NCBI GenBank assembly: GCA_020723305.1
Contig: DYJC01000008.1
Span: forward strand, 62,001 to 126,000
Source: Desulfosudis oleivorans
Lineage (GTDB): Bacteria > Desulfobacterota > Desulfobacteria > Desulfobacterales > SURF-7
DNA length: 64,000 nt
Direction of reading: 5' to 3'
Part shown: positions 7,607-15,861 of the stretch, piece after piece
Position numbering within the stretch: position 1 is the first letter of the stretch
Layout of the letters: each line of letters begins with the position of its first letter
Notes under the pieces: generated by a model
Databases searched by the model: none
The model's input: only the letters and a program-made list of their open reading frames with translations
What the model was told of the DNA's origin: nothing
Position numbers and translations under genes: made by a program

Positions 7607-8020
7607 TTACAATCGTTTGCGCTGAATTCTCTCCGGGTTATCCTTATCCGGAAAATATTTATATATTGTAGATATCACGTCCTTTTTCAGTTCCATGATT
7701 GAGGCCATAATTTTTTGCAAAAAGCCTCTGGCTCCGTTTTCCGATGTGTATGGCATGATAACCCCGATATTCTCCGTATCATATCTGCCGATAATATCAA
7801 TATCCCGGATACGATTATGTATTTTTTTGATCAGTTTTTGTATTTTTTCCTGGTCGGACTGGGATGAATTCATTTTTAATAATATAAGAGAGAACGATTG
7901 TTCATTATAGACGGATCTTCTGCACTCAATTTCCAACTTTTTATGAAACTCTTCTTCAGAACGGCAGATGTTGCCTGTAGGGAGCCCCTTTTTTCTGAAA
8001 AAATTGAAAAATCGATTCAT
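7607..8020 (-). CDS. Degenerate GGDEF-like domain protein
   Basis: 137 residues, no membrane segment. The central part (RSVYNEQSFSLILLKM, later RIRDIDIIGRYDTENIGVIMPYTSENGARGFLQKI) follows the fold pattern of diguanylate cyclase domains, including the R-x-x-D-x-IGRY strand-loop. However, the GGDEF signature is absent: the position of GG(D/E)EF is read as RYDTEN. It therefore cannot be expected to make c-di-GMP and may be a regulatory or scaffolding relic. It sits 13 bases upstream of the sugar phosphotransferase in the same orientation, so the two are probably co-transcribed. Similar inactive GGDEF proteins accompany exopolysaccharide genes in other bacteria. No SD stands out. Confidence 0.55.
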   Translation of the reverse strand: MNRFFNFFRKKGLPTGNICRSEEEFHKKLEIECRRSVYNEQSFSLILLKMNSSQSDQEKIQKLIKKIHNRIRDIDIIGRYDTENIGVIMPYTSENGARGFLQKIMASIMELKKDVISTIYKYFPDKDNPERIQRKRL

Positions 8021-8172
8021 TACATGATACCATTGTGAACATGATTTGTTTTAGAATAATAGCGATCGCAATAATTATGTTGATTTTGCCGCAGAGTCAA
8101 TAATCGATTTACATTTTTTCAGGCTGGAAAAATATTCATTGCTGATGGATCAGGAGGGAGAGAGATTCATGT

Positions 8173-9093
8173 TCATAAGAACAGCGGCGCTCCTTCAGAA
8201 TCAGGAGACGGTGTGAAAAAGGTATTTTTGATTCGGAAATAGTTTCGTAAAAAGAGCAGCACGGGTCTTCTGAATGGGTAGATTTTTTTGGGAAAAAAGG
8301 TCAGCTTGTTGAGCTTGTCAAAGCCATCGATCATGTTGTCCGCACTCCATTGAACGACATTACCGGATTGCTGAAAATTCCATGTGTTGAATCGATCCGC
8401 CAGTTCCTGTGTGCGGAATTCTGTTTCAAAGAGAAGCGGCTTTTTCAGGATGAATGGCTTCATGGCGGCTGCATCCCGGACCGCCTGGGCTGCTTCCTGT
8501 CTTAATTTTTCTCTGCCCTGTATCAGATACTGCCTGCTTTTTTCGCCGGAAGTATAGGTTTCTTTATTTTTATCCACGACAACAGTCTTGATCCAGGGAA
8601 GGGAGGCTTTTGCCTGCTCTACGGCAATCTCTTCTCCGGAAACAAAGCCAACAGGTATCCCAAAATCACCCAGATACCCTCCATACACCTCCATTTCACA
8701 GACATTTTTCCCATTGATTTTTACTTCTGAAAAGATGCCATAGTGTGTATGGGGAAAAAAGGCGTCCGGTGTTCCGGAAGCTGCATGGATCGCGACATAT
8801 AAAACCAGGTCATAGGCCTTGATGTTCCCAAAAAAGGATGGCTGGATAAAGTGGCCGCCCACATAACCGGCTCTGGAATCCAGTTTGCGGATCAGGCAGT
8901 TGAATCCGACTTCATGGGTATCTTTTACCGTAACCTTATCTGCACCGCCGTCAAATGCGCCCTGGATCACGTGGTTTACGTCAGCGGTAAGGCATTCTCG
9001 GCCATACTGCCACTCAGCGGTACCCATTTTGCACTGGCGCATGCGCCAGATTCCAAAACTTCCTTCGATGTCGGCAAATACGCCTATATGCAT
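8173..9093 (-). CDS. M55-family D-aminopeptidase (DppA-like)
   Basis: 306 residues. MHIGVFADIEGSFGI carries the D-x-E zinc ligands typical of family M55. Next come DGGADKVTVKDTHEVGFN (D-x-H ligands) and a conserved stretch with VAIHAASGTPDAFFPHTHYGI, then GIPVGFVSGEEIAVEQAK. DppA of Bacillus is a decameric, zinc-dependent D-aminopeptidase acting on D-Ala dipeptides. This protein has a C-terminal extension of about 30-40 residues (FFPKKIYPFRRPVLLFLRNYFRIKN) beyond the usual 270-residue core. Likely role: peptidoglycan-derived D-peptide recycling. No peptide-permease genes are beside it. It is a single-gene unit facing away from the MarR gene. Confidence 0.85.
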   Translation of the reverse strand: MHIGVFADIEGSFGIWRMRQCKMGTAEWQYGRECLTADVNHVIQGAFDGGADKVTVKDTHEVGFNCLIRKLDSRAGYVGGHFIQPSFFGNIKAYDLVLYVAIHAASGTPDAFFPHTHYGIFSEVKINGKNVCEMEVYGGYLGDFGIPVGFVSGEEIAVEQAKASLPWIKTVVVDKNKETYTSGEKSRQYLIQGREKLRQEAAQAVRDAAAMKPFILKKPLLFETEFRTQELADRFNTWNFQQSGNVVQWSADNMIDGFDKLNKLTFFPKKIYPFRRPVLLFLRNYFRIKNTFFTPSPDSEGAPLFL

Positions 9094-9190
9094 TTTCCCC
9101 CTCTTTTTCCGGTAGTCAAGTGAAAATCCGGCTCGGCCGTGTCTTTATTTTGTGGAAACAGCTTTGGCTGTGAAATCCTGTATCCTGTAT

Positions 9191-9598
9191 TTATTCCAAT
9201 TTTTCCAGCAGATGTTGCAACTGGTTCCACTCTTCTTTGGTAAACCGATTCAGAAAATCCCCGTTGATCTCATGAAATATGGCCATGAATTTTTCCTGAT
9301 TTTCTTTTGCTTTGGAAGAGAGATGAATGCTCAAGGTCCGCCGGTCTCCAAGAACCGGCTTCCTCTCCACCCACCCATCCCTTTCCAGGCGGTCGATCAA
9401 GCCGGTAACTGTAGCACGATCCGAGTCTGTTTTTTCAGCCAGTTGGCTCGGAAGCAATCCCTGAAACTGGAAAACAGCCATGAGCATGAAAAACTGGGAA
9501 TGGGTTAAATTGAATTCCGCAATTTTATCTCTGTATTCCCGGGTGATCTTCCGGCTGAGGCGTCCAAGCTGAAAGCAGATGCAGTTTTCAAATGTCAT
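9191..9598 (-). CDS. MarR-family transcriptional regulator
   Basis: 135 residues from the preferred start. A winged helix with LTHSQFFMLMAVFQFQGLLPSQLAEKTDSDRATVTGLIDRLERDGWVERKP and the wing DRRTLSIHLSSKAKE identify MarR. An earlier in-frame start exists at 9622, but the ATG at 9598 has an AAAGGGG ribosome site 6-7 bases before it and leaves a 13-base gap to the nitroreductase stop, so I prefer it. It is co-transcribed behind the nitroreductase gene and probably controls that pair through palindromes at 10351-10383. Early residues include Cys (ENCICF), a possible redox or electrophile sensor (speculative). Confidence 0.88.
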   Translation of the reverse strand: MTFENCICFQLGRLSRKITREYRDKIAEFNLTHSQFFMLMAVFQFQGLLPSQLAEKTDSDRATVTGLIDRLERDGWVERKPVLGDRRTLSIHLSSKAKENQEKFMAIFHEINGDFLNRFTKEEWNQLQHLLEKLE

Positions 9599-9611
9599 GC
9601 AGACCCCTTTA

Positions 9612-10289
9612 TCAATTGTCAAAACCGACCCATGTTGTCAGATTGTCTGCATCTTCCCGTTTTGTGTGAACCCGGTTGGCCGGGAAATCCGGGTCCGGAT
9701 ATCCGATGGCAATGGAGATGATGATCCGTTTGGTGTCCGGAATACCGGCCATTTCCCGAACAACCTCGGGATACAGAACCCCTTGATCTTCAATACAGGT
9801 GCCGAGGCCGAAATTCAGAGCCGCAAGGCAGATATTCTGCATGACCGCACCCACGTCAAGCAATGGGCCATGCTCTGACAAAGCCCGGTCCGTCAGGATG
9901 ACAATGGCCGCAGGCGCGTCAAAAAATCGAAAACCCCTTTCCAGCCACTGAGCCCGTTTTTCTTTATCCTCCCGCTGGATATCCATGAGTTTGAATAACT
10001 CTTTTGCCAGTTCAACCTGTCTGTCCCGATAAACACTCTCTTTGCTCCAGCCTACGACCAGATGCTCTGGTTTCATGGGCTCCATATTGTGCAGCTTTTC
10101 AACAACGGCGGATCGAATCCGGTCAAGCACTTTCCCTGTGATCACCGCAAATTCCCAGGGCTGGGTGTTCATGGCCGATGGGGCTCGGCAGGCAATATTG
10201 AGAATTTCTTTCATCATCTCTCTGGATATTTTCTGAGAGGTAAATGCGCGAATGCTTCTGCGGGTTTGAATGGCTTTCATCAGTTCCAT
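9612..10289 (-). CDS. Nitroreductase-family FMN oxidoreductase
   Basis: 225 residues. MELMKAIQTRRSIRAFTSQKIS holds the RRSIR FMN-phosphate motif, followed by ACRAPSAMNTQPWEFAVIT (second FMN-binding segment). C-terminal elements are GAVMQNICLAALNFGLGTC and IISIAIGYPDPDFPANR. These soluble homodimeric flavoproteins reduce nitroaromatics, quinones or related substrates with NAD(P)H; the natural substrate is unknown. It is the first gene of a two-gene unit with the MarR regulator, the usual arrangement for an inducible detoxification enzyme. Confidence 0.88.
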   Translation of the reverse strand: MELMKAIQTRRSIRAFTSQKISREMMKEILNIACRAPSAMNTQPWEFAVITGKVLDRIRSAVVEKLHNMEPMKPEHLVVGWSKESVYRDRQVELAKELFKLMDIQREDKEKRAQWLERGFRFFDAPAAIVILTDRALSEHGPLLDVGAVMQNICLAALNFGLGTCIEDQGVLYPEVVREMAGIPDTKRIIISIAIGYPDPDFPANRVHTKREDADNLTTWVGFDN

Positions 10290-10350
10290 TGCCGACTCCT
10301 TTTCTGTTTTTTTAACCTGTTTTTGAAAATGGAATGCTTTGAGGCTTTAT

Positions 10351-10383
10351 AATTTGCACACAAATTATTTAGATGCAAATAAT
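10351..10383. promoter_or_regulatory. Adjacent palindromes, probable MarR operator
   Basis: AATTTG-CACA-CAAATT (10351-10366) and ATTATTT-AGATGC-AAATAAT (10364-10383) overlap by three bases. They lie 62-94 bases upstream of the nitroreductase ATG, the expected place for an autoregulatory site. MarR dimers bind 16-20-bp AT-rich palindromes. Assignment is by position only. Otherwise the 198-base gap to the TetR gene is featureless. Confidence 0.45.
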
Positions 10384-10487
10384 TTTTTAACAGCAGGACT
10401 TAAAATTTCAAAAAAGCCGTGATTTTATCAGCTTGCTGACCGTATCCATCTGTTATGCGGTATCACACTGACAAAACGGTCTGGTTG

Positions 10488-11114
10488 TTACGGGTTGTCC
10501 TGCGGTTCCTGATCATAGGAGGTAAGAATTCCGATGACGCCTCGTTTCAGTGTATCCATGGCCCATTCGGTTGAGTGCTTTTCCGGGGATAAATACCATC
10601 GGGTTGCAATGCCCTGGTAAATCGCTGAGATGGATCGGGCGGTTGAATCCGGATCCATTTTTTGGCTGAATATGTTTTGTTTTTTGCCTTCCATGATCGG
10701 CTGCTTTAAGAGCTCAATCCAGTTGTTGATCCAGTTGATGAAGATTTCCCGGTATTCGTTGTCATGAACCGCAATGGACATGAAATCGAATAATATCGGA
10801 TACCCGAGGGTGGCTTCCGGGTCATTGGCGTCATACAGCCATCCAAAGGACAGGAGCTGATCCAGCGGGTTGCTGTACCCTGCCATGGTTTCTTTTCCCC
10901 GCTGAAAAATCCGTTGAAAAAATTCCTTGAAAACATCCATGAACAGGGCTCTTTTGGATTGATAATAGTGAGCCAGTCCGCCTTTGGACATGCCGGCAGC
11001 GCGGCAGATGTCGGCCATGGTGACATTGCTGCAACCGGACGTGGAAATGGTCTGCAACGCAGTTTCGATAATATGATCTTTTCTGATCTTCTGAAGTTCC
11101 GGGATCGGCGGCAT
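10488..11114 (-). CDS. TetR/AcrR-family transcriptional regulator
   Basis: 208 residues. The N-terminal HTH (IRKDHIIETALQTISTSGCSNVTMADICRAAGMSKGGLAHYYQSKRALFMDVFKEFFQ, about residues 9-65) is typical TetR. The C-terminal ligand domain resembles BetI-like members (PILFDFMSIAVHDNEYREIFINWINNWIELL, then ARSISAIYQGIATRWYL). The ligand is unknown. It is monocistronic, with nothing divergently transcribed next to it: the gene behind its promoter is the 3' end of the defence operon, so its target is probably elsewhere. The 141 bases to the helicase stop show no clear terminator. Confidence 0.88.
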   Translation of the reverse strand: MPPIPELQKIRKDHIIETALQTISTSGCSNVTMADICRAAGMSKGGLAHYYQSKRALFMDVFKEFFQRIFQRGKETMAGYSNPLDQLLSFGWLYDANDPEATLGYPILFDFMSIAVHDNEYREIFINWINNWIELLKQPIMEGKKQNIFSQKMDPDSTARSISAIYQGIATRWYLSPEKHSTEWAMDTLKRGVIGILTSYDQEPQDNP

Positions 11115-11255
11115 GAAAAGAATTCCTCTTGGTTAATAAAATACGCTTTTACACTAAAACTAAAAAAGATGAAAAGATAATTTTCTTTTTTTCGAAAGTT
11201 ACACCTTGTCTGGATTCAGTTCGTGATGGGCTATAAATAAACCATCTTAAAAATT

Positions 11256-13331
11256 TCAATTTTTAAGATCATCCATAAATTCCGAAGCAGGAGCAACGCC
11301 TGTAATCAGGAGTTGATCTCGCGCACGGGTGCAGGCAACGTAAAGAAGATGCCGCTCCGTGTTGTAAACTTCTTCCAGATCCGCATCATCTGAAACAGTC
11401 TCAATTCGTTTCTGGAGCGGGATAATCTCATCATCACACGCCAAGACAGCGACTGCACGAAATTCAAGTCCTTTGGCTAGATGCATGGTGCTGATGGCAA
11501 TTTTTCCGAAAGCCGTGTCAACTTTTTCATCGAGAATGCTCAGTTCAAGTCCTGCGCTTTTAACAGCTTGGCAAGCCCTGTCCAGTTCATTATCAGAACG
11601 GACAAACACGCCCATTTCATGGGGTTGAATCCCTTCAGCGGTTTTTTCTGAAAGCCATTGAACGACTGCCTGTATCTCGTCTTTTTCATTGTCCAGAATC
11701 ATAATCACCGGCTTCGGGCCATTAAACACGGAAATCGTCCCTTTTCTCTGTTCCAGGTTGCCGTCAACATCCGACAATTCCGGACTCAGTAAACGGTCAG
11801 CCTGCATTCTTATCTGGTGCGATGTTCGGTAGTTGACCCTCAAGGTTCTGGATCTTCCTCTGATGTCAACCCCAAGAGCTTTCCATGAAAAAGGCTGCTG
11901 AAAAATTCTCTGCCCAAGATCACCCGCAAAGAAAAGGGTGTTTAAATTATCGGAAGAAAAAAGGGCAGCAAGGAATCGTAACTGCTGAACGCTGATATCC
12001 TGAGCCTCGTCCACCACGGCAAAATCAAATGGTTTTCGTTTGCTTTGAGTAAGATGAGATGCGATTCTGTTGAACATCCCGGATTCGGTGATGCGGTTTT
12101 CTTCCTGAAGGTTGACCCGTACCTGATTGAAGATGGACCAGAGAACGACACGCTGTTTTTCAGGAAGACGGGTTTTTCTGCCAAGGCGTTTTGCATCTCG
12201 ATACTCTTCCCAGGTGCTTATCTGCCATGCATCCACAACGCTTTCCCACTCGGTTAAAAGAAAATGGGATGAAAATTTATGGCCATGGATTTTTTCAGAG
12301 GCATGGTTCAGCAGATTTCTGGTTTCGTCACGGGTGAGGATCTGAATCCGGCCAAAGGTCAACTCATAAAGCCTCTTGCCGATTTCACTCATGGAGTGTA
12401 TTTCCAGACGTTCGCCAAGACGGGGTTCATTGCTGATCAGCCGTCTCAACTTTGTCCGGAGAGCATTGGCCATTGTCCCTGAAAAAGTGGTCAGGAGAAC
12501 CCTGGAATTGGGGTTTGCCCGAGTGAGAAATACAGCCCTGTGAAGTGCCACAATGGTTTTTCCGGTACCTGCTGAACCTGAGATCCGGACTGGACCGCCA
12601 TAATTCTTTTCAACAATCTGTCTTTGATCCGGGTGAAGAAACACCGTCCATTTTTCCCAGGGGTAGTCCAGGGCACGGGCCAGTTCTTCCACATTGCCCA
12701 TGACACGGAATCGTCGCTGGGCGTCCGGATGACTGAACGGGTCAGATCCGGCAACCGCTTTTGATACTGGTTTTGGCTGTGATCCGGTTGCAATGTCAAG
12801 CAATGCTTCAGCCGCTTCTTCAGGTAGATGATCCACCAGATAAAGAAGAGTTTCTTCATTGACCTGATGGACTTCGTTGATCCATTCGTCAGGCACACCA
12901 TACGCCAGCAGCTCGTCATCCGATATGTTTTTAAAAATCAGGGGTTTTTCCTGAACGGATGTTTCAGATTCAACATATCTGGGAATCTTAATTTCCTTTA
13001 CCGTCTCCCGTATTTCTACAATCTGCGCTGCCCCTGTTCTGGGATGGGTTTCGAGCTTCCGTTTTTGAGCCCAGCGGTATGCATCATCATGGTGACCCAC
13101 ATAGCACATCAGAAGACTTTCATCTGTCCGGTGAACAATCAGACGGATATCAAGACTCACCCTGACAGACCAGAAATTCCGGTCCTTGGCTTTGTCCAGC
13201 TTGTGGAACTGAAATCCCGGATTTGCCGGATTCATCTGAAGATCAAAGGCCGTGGTCTTGACCAGCTTTTGTTCCTGATCGGTCAACCGGGCCAGGCTGT
13301 CTATGAATGTACCGGCTATGCGGAATTCCAT
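11256..13331 (-). CDS. UvrD-like helicase with N-terminal RelE-like domain
   Basis: 691 residues, last gene of the defence operon. Residues 1-95 resemble a RelE/HigB-type toxin fold: EFRIAGTFIDSLARLTDQEQ, then DKAKDRNFWSVRVSLDIRLIVHR and CYVGHHDDAYRWAQKRK; VGHHDDAYRWA is a common end of such toxins. After a linker comes a superfamily 1 helicase: Walker A SGSAGTGKT (251-259), Walker B FAVVDEAQD (437-444), GDLGQRIFQQPFSWKA, the motif IV-like VNYRTSHQIR, ISTMHLAKGLEFRAVAVLACDD and the last motif LLYVACTRARDQL. A fused ribonuclease-like module plus helicase suggests sensing or attack of nucleic acids, perhaps on ribosomes or phage replication forks (inference). Its ATG overlaps the protease stop by one base (TAATG), so translation is coupled. 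Confidence 0.85.
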   Translation of the reverse strand: MEFRIAGTFIDSLARLTDQEQKLVKTTAFDLQMNPANPGFQFHKLDKAKDRNFWSVRVSLDIRLIVHRTDESLLMCYVGHHDDAYRWAQKRKLETHPRTGAAQIVEIRETVKEIKIPRYVESETSVQEKPLIFKNISDDELLAYGVPDEWINEVHQVNEETLLYLVDHLPEEAAEALLDIATGSQPKPVSKAVAGSDPFSHPDAQRRFRVMGNVEELARALDYPWEKWTVFLHPDQRQIVEKNYGGPVRISGSAGTGKTIVALHRAVFLTRANPNSRVLLTTFSGTMANALRTKLRRLISNEPRLGERLEIHSMSEIGKRLYELTFGRIQILTRDETRNLLNHASEKIHGHKFSSHFLLTEWESVVDAWQISTWEEYRDAKRLGRKTRLPEKQRVVLWSIFNQVRVNLQEENRITESGMFNRIASHLTQSKRKPFDFAVVDEAQDISVQQLRFLAALFSSDNLNTLFFAGDLGQRIFQQPFSWKALGVDIRGRSRTLRVNYRTSHQIRMQADRLLSPELSDVDGNLEQRKGTISVFNGPKPVIMILDNEKDEIQAVVQWLSEKTAEGIQPHEMGVFVRSDNELDRACQAVKSAGLELSILDEKVDTAFGKIAISTMHLAKGLEFRAVAVLACDDEIIPLQKRIETVSDDADLEEVYNTERHLLYVACTRARDQLLITGVAPASEFMDDLKN

Positions 13332-15841
13332 TATACCCCCACTTGTATAGGTATTTTAATTTGATTGGATATGGCGGTATAAAGATCAATTTTTATCTCG
13401 GGTGCATGTATGGATACTATCAATGAATAACGAGCAGCCTTTTCATAACTCATAAGAGCATGACGAGTTTTCCACCATCCACTAGTAGGAAAAACAGCAA
13501 TAACACCTCTGCTCGCTAGATCCGCAGCACTTCCACGCCAGATATCCGAGTGCAAGGATCCTTTGTGACGATTTTTAGTACCGATCAGCCAGTTGGGATC
13601 ATCTCCTGAGGTAATAGATCCCTCGTCTTCGGCCCTTGCCATAGAATTGATGCGAACACGAAAATTTGTTTCCGATTCCAGGGGGCGTTTTACATCAAAT
13701 CTCAGCCCGTGTGATTCATAGCGGTATCGGGATCTGAAACCACGCTCAGAAGGGTTTGGTTCAATGAAATAGGAAAGGGTAACCCTCATTTCAACCTGTG
13801 TTTCACCCAGAGATTCCAGTTCTGCAAGCGGCCAAGGCAGCTTATGAAGGTTCATGTCCCTTAAGGTTGGCAAACTGTTTCCTTTTCGAATAAAAGGGTA
13901 CAGCGATTCTTCAAGAACCATTGTCAGTGAATTTGACACACTCCACATCGCTCTCTCAAGATCCGGAACCCCGAAACCACAATGGCGAACGAGATTTGAA
14001 TAATCCGACTTTGAGGTCTTTCCATTTTTGGGTAGAAACATCTCTTTCATGTTATCAGTCCATTTGGCGGAATGAACTATCAGCGCTCGAATAGATTCTG
14101 GCCATAAATCCGGATATGCTGCCATAAGGCGGGCTGCCATACGGGAAGCAAGGGCCGTGGCCGCACTGGTTGCATTTATTGTTGTAAACAGGTTCTTTTC
14201 CGGTAAATGATGAGACGTAAGAAGGCTGAGACCGTGCATTGAAAATACCCAAGCCCCATCCTTGGCAACATTACCGCCTTCAAAAACAACATCGGGCTTT
14301 AGTGGCCAAAAAGACTGCCATGTAGCCGAAGTCGTACTGAAAGGGTTGAGACCACCCTGTGCGGCAACCGGTGAATAATGCCCACAATCTGGATCAGTTA
14401 TTTGCGTAAGTTCAGTGTAAGCCCCAACCGTTAAAGCATTCCAGGATTGGCCAGGATCATGAATGCCGTCGGTACTGTTGCTGTGTGGATAACATTTCCA
14501 TGCATCGGTATCTTTAATGTTTCCTGCGGACACGATCATCAAACAGGGATCTGCACCATAGCCATCCACATCGGCAGTCAGTTTATCAACCATCGCGGAC
14601 CATGCCGAAGGCCGCCCACGATCCCTACTATCCTTTGTTGTCACAGCCATCCCAAAAACCCTTTTTCGCATGGGTGCTGTAATTTCAGGTCGAGCGACCG
14701 CTTCAGCCGTTAGATAAGCGTGATGATTCGGGCTGCCTTGATTTGCACCATTCTTGGGCAAGAGTTTGACCGATTCCAGACGATGATCAATTTCAATGAA
14801 CACTTTTGAATCAAGGGCTTCGGTCAGATCACCAAAAAGTGACAGCCCCGCCATTCCTGTACCATGACCCTCACCATCATGTGTTCCCCATGCCGGTTCA
14901 ACCGTATGCATATCAGAATCCGAAAGGGATGGATTGATCAACGGATGACCATTATTGACACCTGTATCCAGTAGACAGACGCTTGGAGTAGCCCTATCAT
15001 CCGGACTTGCAAATCTGCTCCTGCCAAGCAGTTCAGCCACCCATTCCGGCTGCTCCTCAGGTCTCAGCGAATCAAAAAAATCCGCTGTTTCTTTTGCCCG
15101 CCTCAATTCAGCAATGCAGTTAATTGTCATCATGGACTGCTGCATCTGTTTTTTTGTTGCCTTTATCAGGACCACTGTACGTTCAGGGAATTCAACTTTT
15201 CCCGGCGCAACGGCAAAATTCTGTGCTTTTGCCAGTTTATAAAATGTATCCAATGTGGCAATACGGTTTTTTCTTACCGGCAGCCAGACTTCCCACCAGA
15301 AATCCTCTTCATCATTTTTAGGGAAAACAGCGGGATCATCGGTCCAGAGTGCCTTGAGGGTCGCTGCTCTGATTTGGCTTATTGTGTTGATAAGGGCTTT
15401 ATGGTCACGAAGCCCACCTTTTTTATCTCGTTTTTCTTCCAGATAGTCCCTTATCAGGGCCTCGAAATGTTTGAGTTTGCCATCTGGAACAAAAACGGTG
15501 GCAAAAGTCGAATGTTCATCATGCCGCGCATTCAGCAATTCGATCCCATAACTTTCACGGGATAGTCTTTCAAAAGCGAGTTCGATATCCGGAAAGCTTT
15601 CAAACTCTATCTGCAAACCAAACTCGCCATCAAGCCCTGCGTCCTTCTGTGCTTTGCACGCCGAAAACATGACAGGTTTGATTGCAGCAATCTGACCCTG
15701 CAATTCTGTTCCGTGGCTTTTTCTGTCACGATCAGGTAACGGCTTTAATCCGAATCTCGATGCAGGTCGTTTGAATTTTTCTGTATCTGTAAAGCCTTCA
15801 AGTATGAAATGCCTGTTTTTCCCGTTCTCAGAGTTTGTCAT
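13331..15841 (-). CDS. ietS: Subtilisin-like S8 protease, IetS-like defence protein
   Basis: 836 residues, no signal peptide, hence cytoplasmic. A roughly 280-residue N-terminal region without recognised motifs precedes the protease. The catalytic triad is visible: Asp292 in VCLLDTGVNNGHP, His326 in GEGHGTGMAG and Ser559 in NATSAATALASRMAA, with the oxyanion-region MIVSAGN between. The C-terminal about 200 residues form an extra domain. Cytoplasmic S8 proteases encoded next to an AAA ATPase make up the two-gene IetAS antiphage system; this gene follows the AAA gene by 20 bases. The ATPase may gate or deliver substrates to the protease (inference). SD-like AAGGAC lies a little far (about 14 bases) from the ATG. 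Confidence 0.82.
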   Translation of the reverse strand: MTNSENGKNRHFILEGFTDTEKFKRPASRFGLKPLPDRDRKSHGTELQGQIAAIKPVMFSACKAQKDAGLDGEFGLQIEFESFPDIELAFERLSRESYGIELLNARHDEHSTFATVFVPDGKLKHFEALIRDYLEEKRDKKGGLRDHKALINTISQIRAATLKALWTDDPAVFPKNDEEDFWWEVWLPVRKNRIATLDTFYKLAKAQNFAVAPGKVEFPERTVVLIKATKKQMQQSMMTINCIAELRRAKETADFFDSLRPEEQPEWVAELLGRSRFASPDDRATPSVCLLDTGVNNGHPLINPSLSDSDMHTVEPAWGTHDGEGHGTGMAGLSLFGDLTEALDSKVFIEIDHRLESVKLLPKNGANQGSPNHHAYLTAEAVARPEITAPMRKRVFGMAVTTKDSRDRGRPSAWSAMVDKLTADVDGYGADPCLMIVSAGNIKDTDAWKCYPHSNSTDGIHDPGQSWNALTVGAYTELTQITDPDCGHYSPVAAQGGLNPFSTTSATWQSFWPLKPDVVFEGGNVAKDGAWVFSMHGLSLLTSHHLPEKNLFTTINATSAATALASRMAARLMAAYPDLWPESIRALIVHSAKWTDNMKEMFLPKNGKTSKSDYSNLVRHCGFGVPDLERAMWSVSNSLTMVLEESLYPFIRKGNSLPTLRDMNLHKLPWPLAELESLGETQVEMRVTLSYFIEPNPSERGFRSRYRYESHGLRFDVKRPLESETNFRVRINSMARAEDEGSITSGDDPNWLIGTKNRHKGSLHSDIWRGSAADLASRGVIAVFPTSGWWKTRHALMSYEKAARYSLIVSIHAPEIKIDLYTAISNQIKIPIQVGV

Positions 15842-15861
15842 ATTAGAATAATGCCGTCCTT

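Noticed and set aside
11942-12919. Extra short ORFs inside the helicase gene
   Set aside because: Frame shadows of the helicase; no start signals or families.
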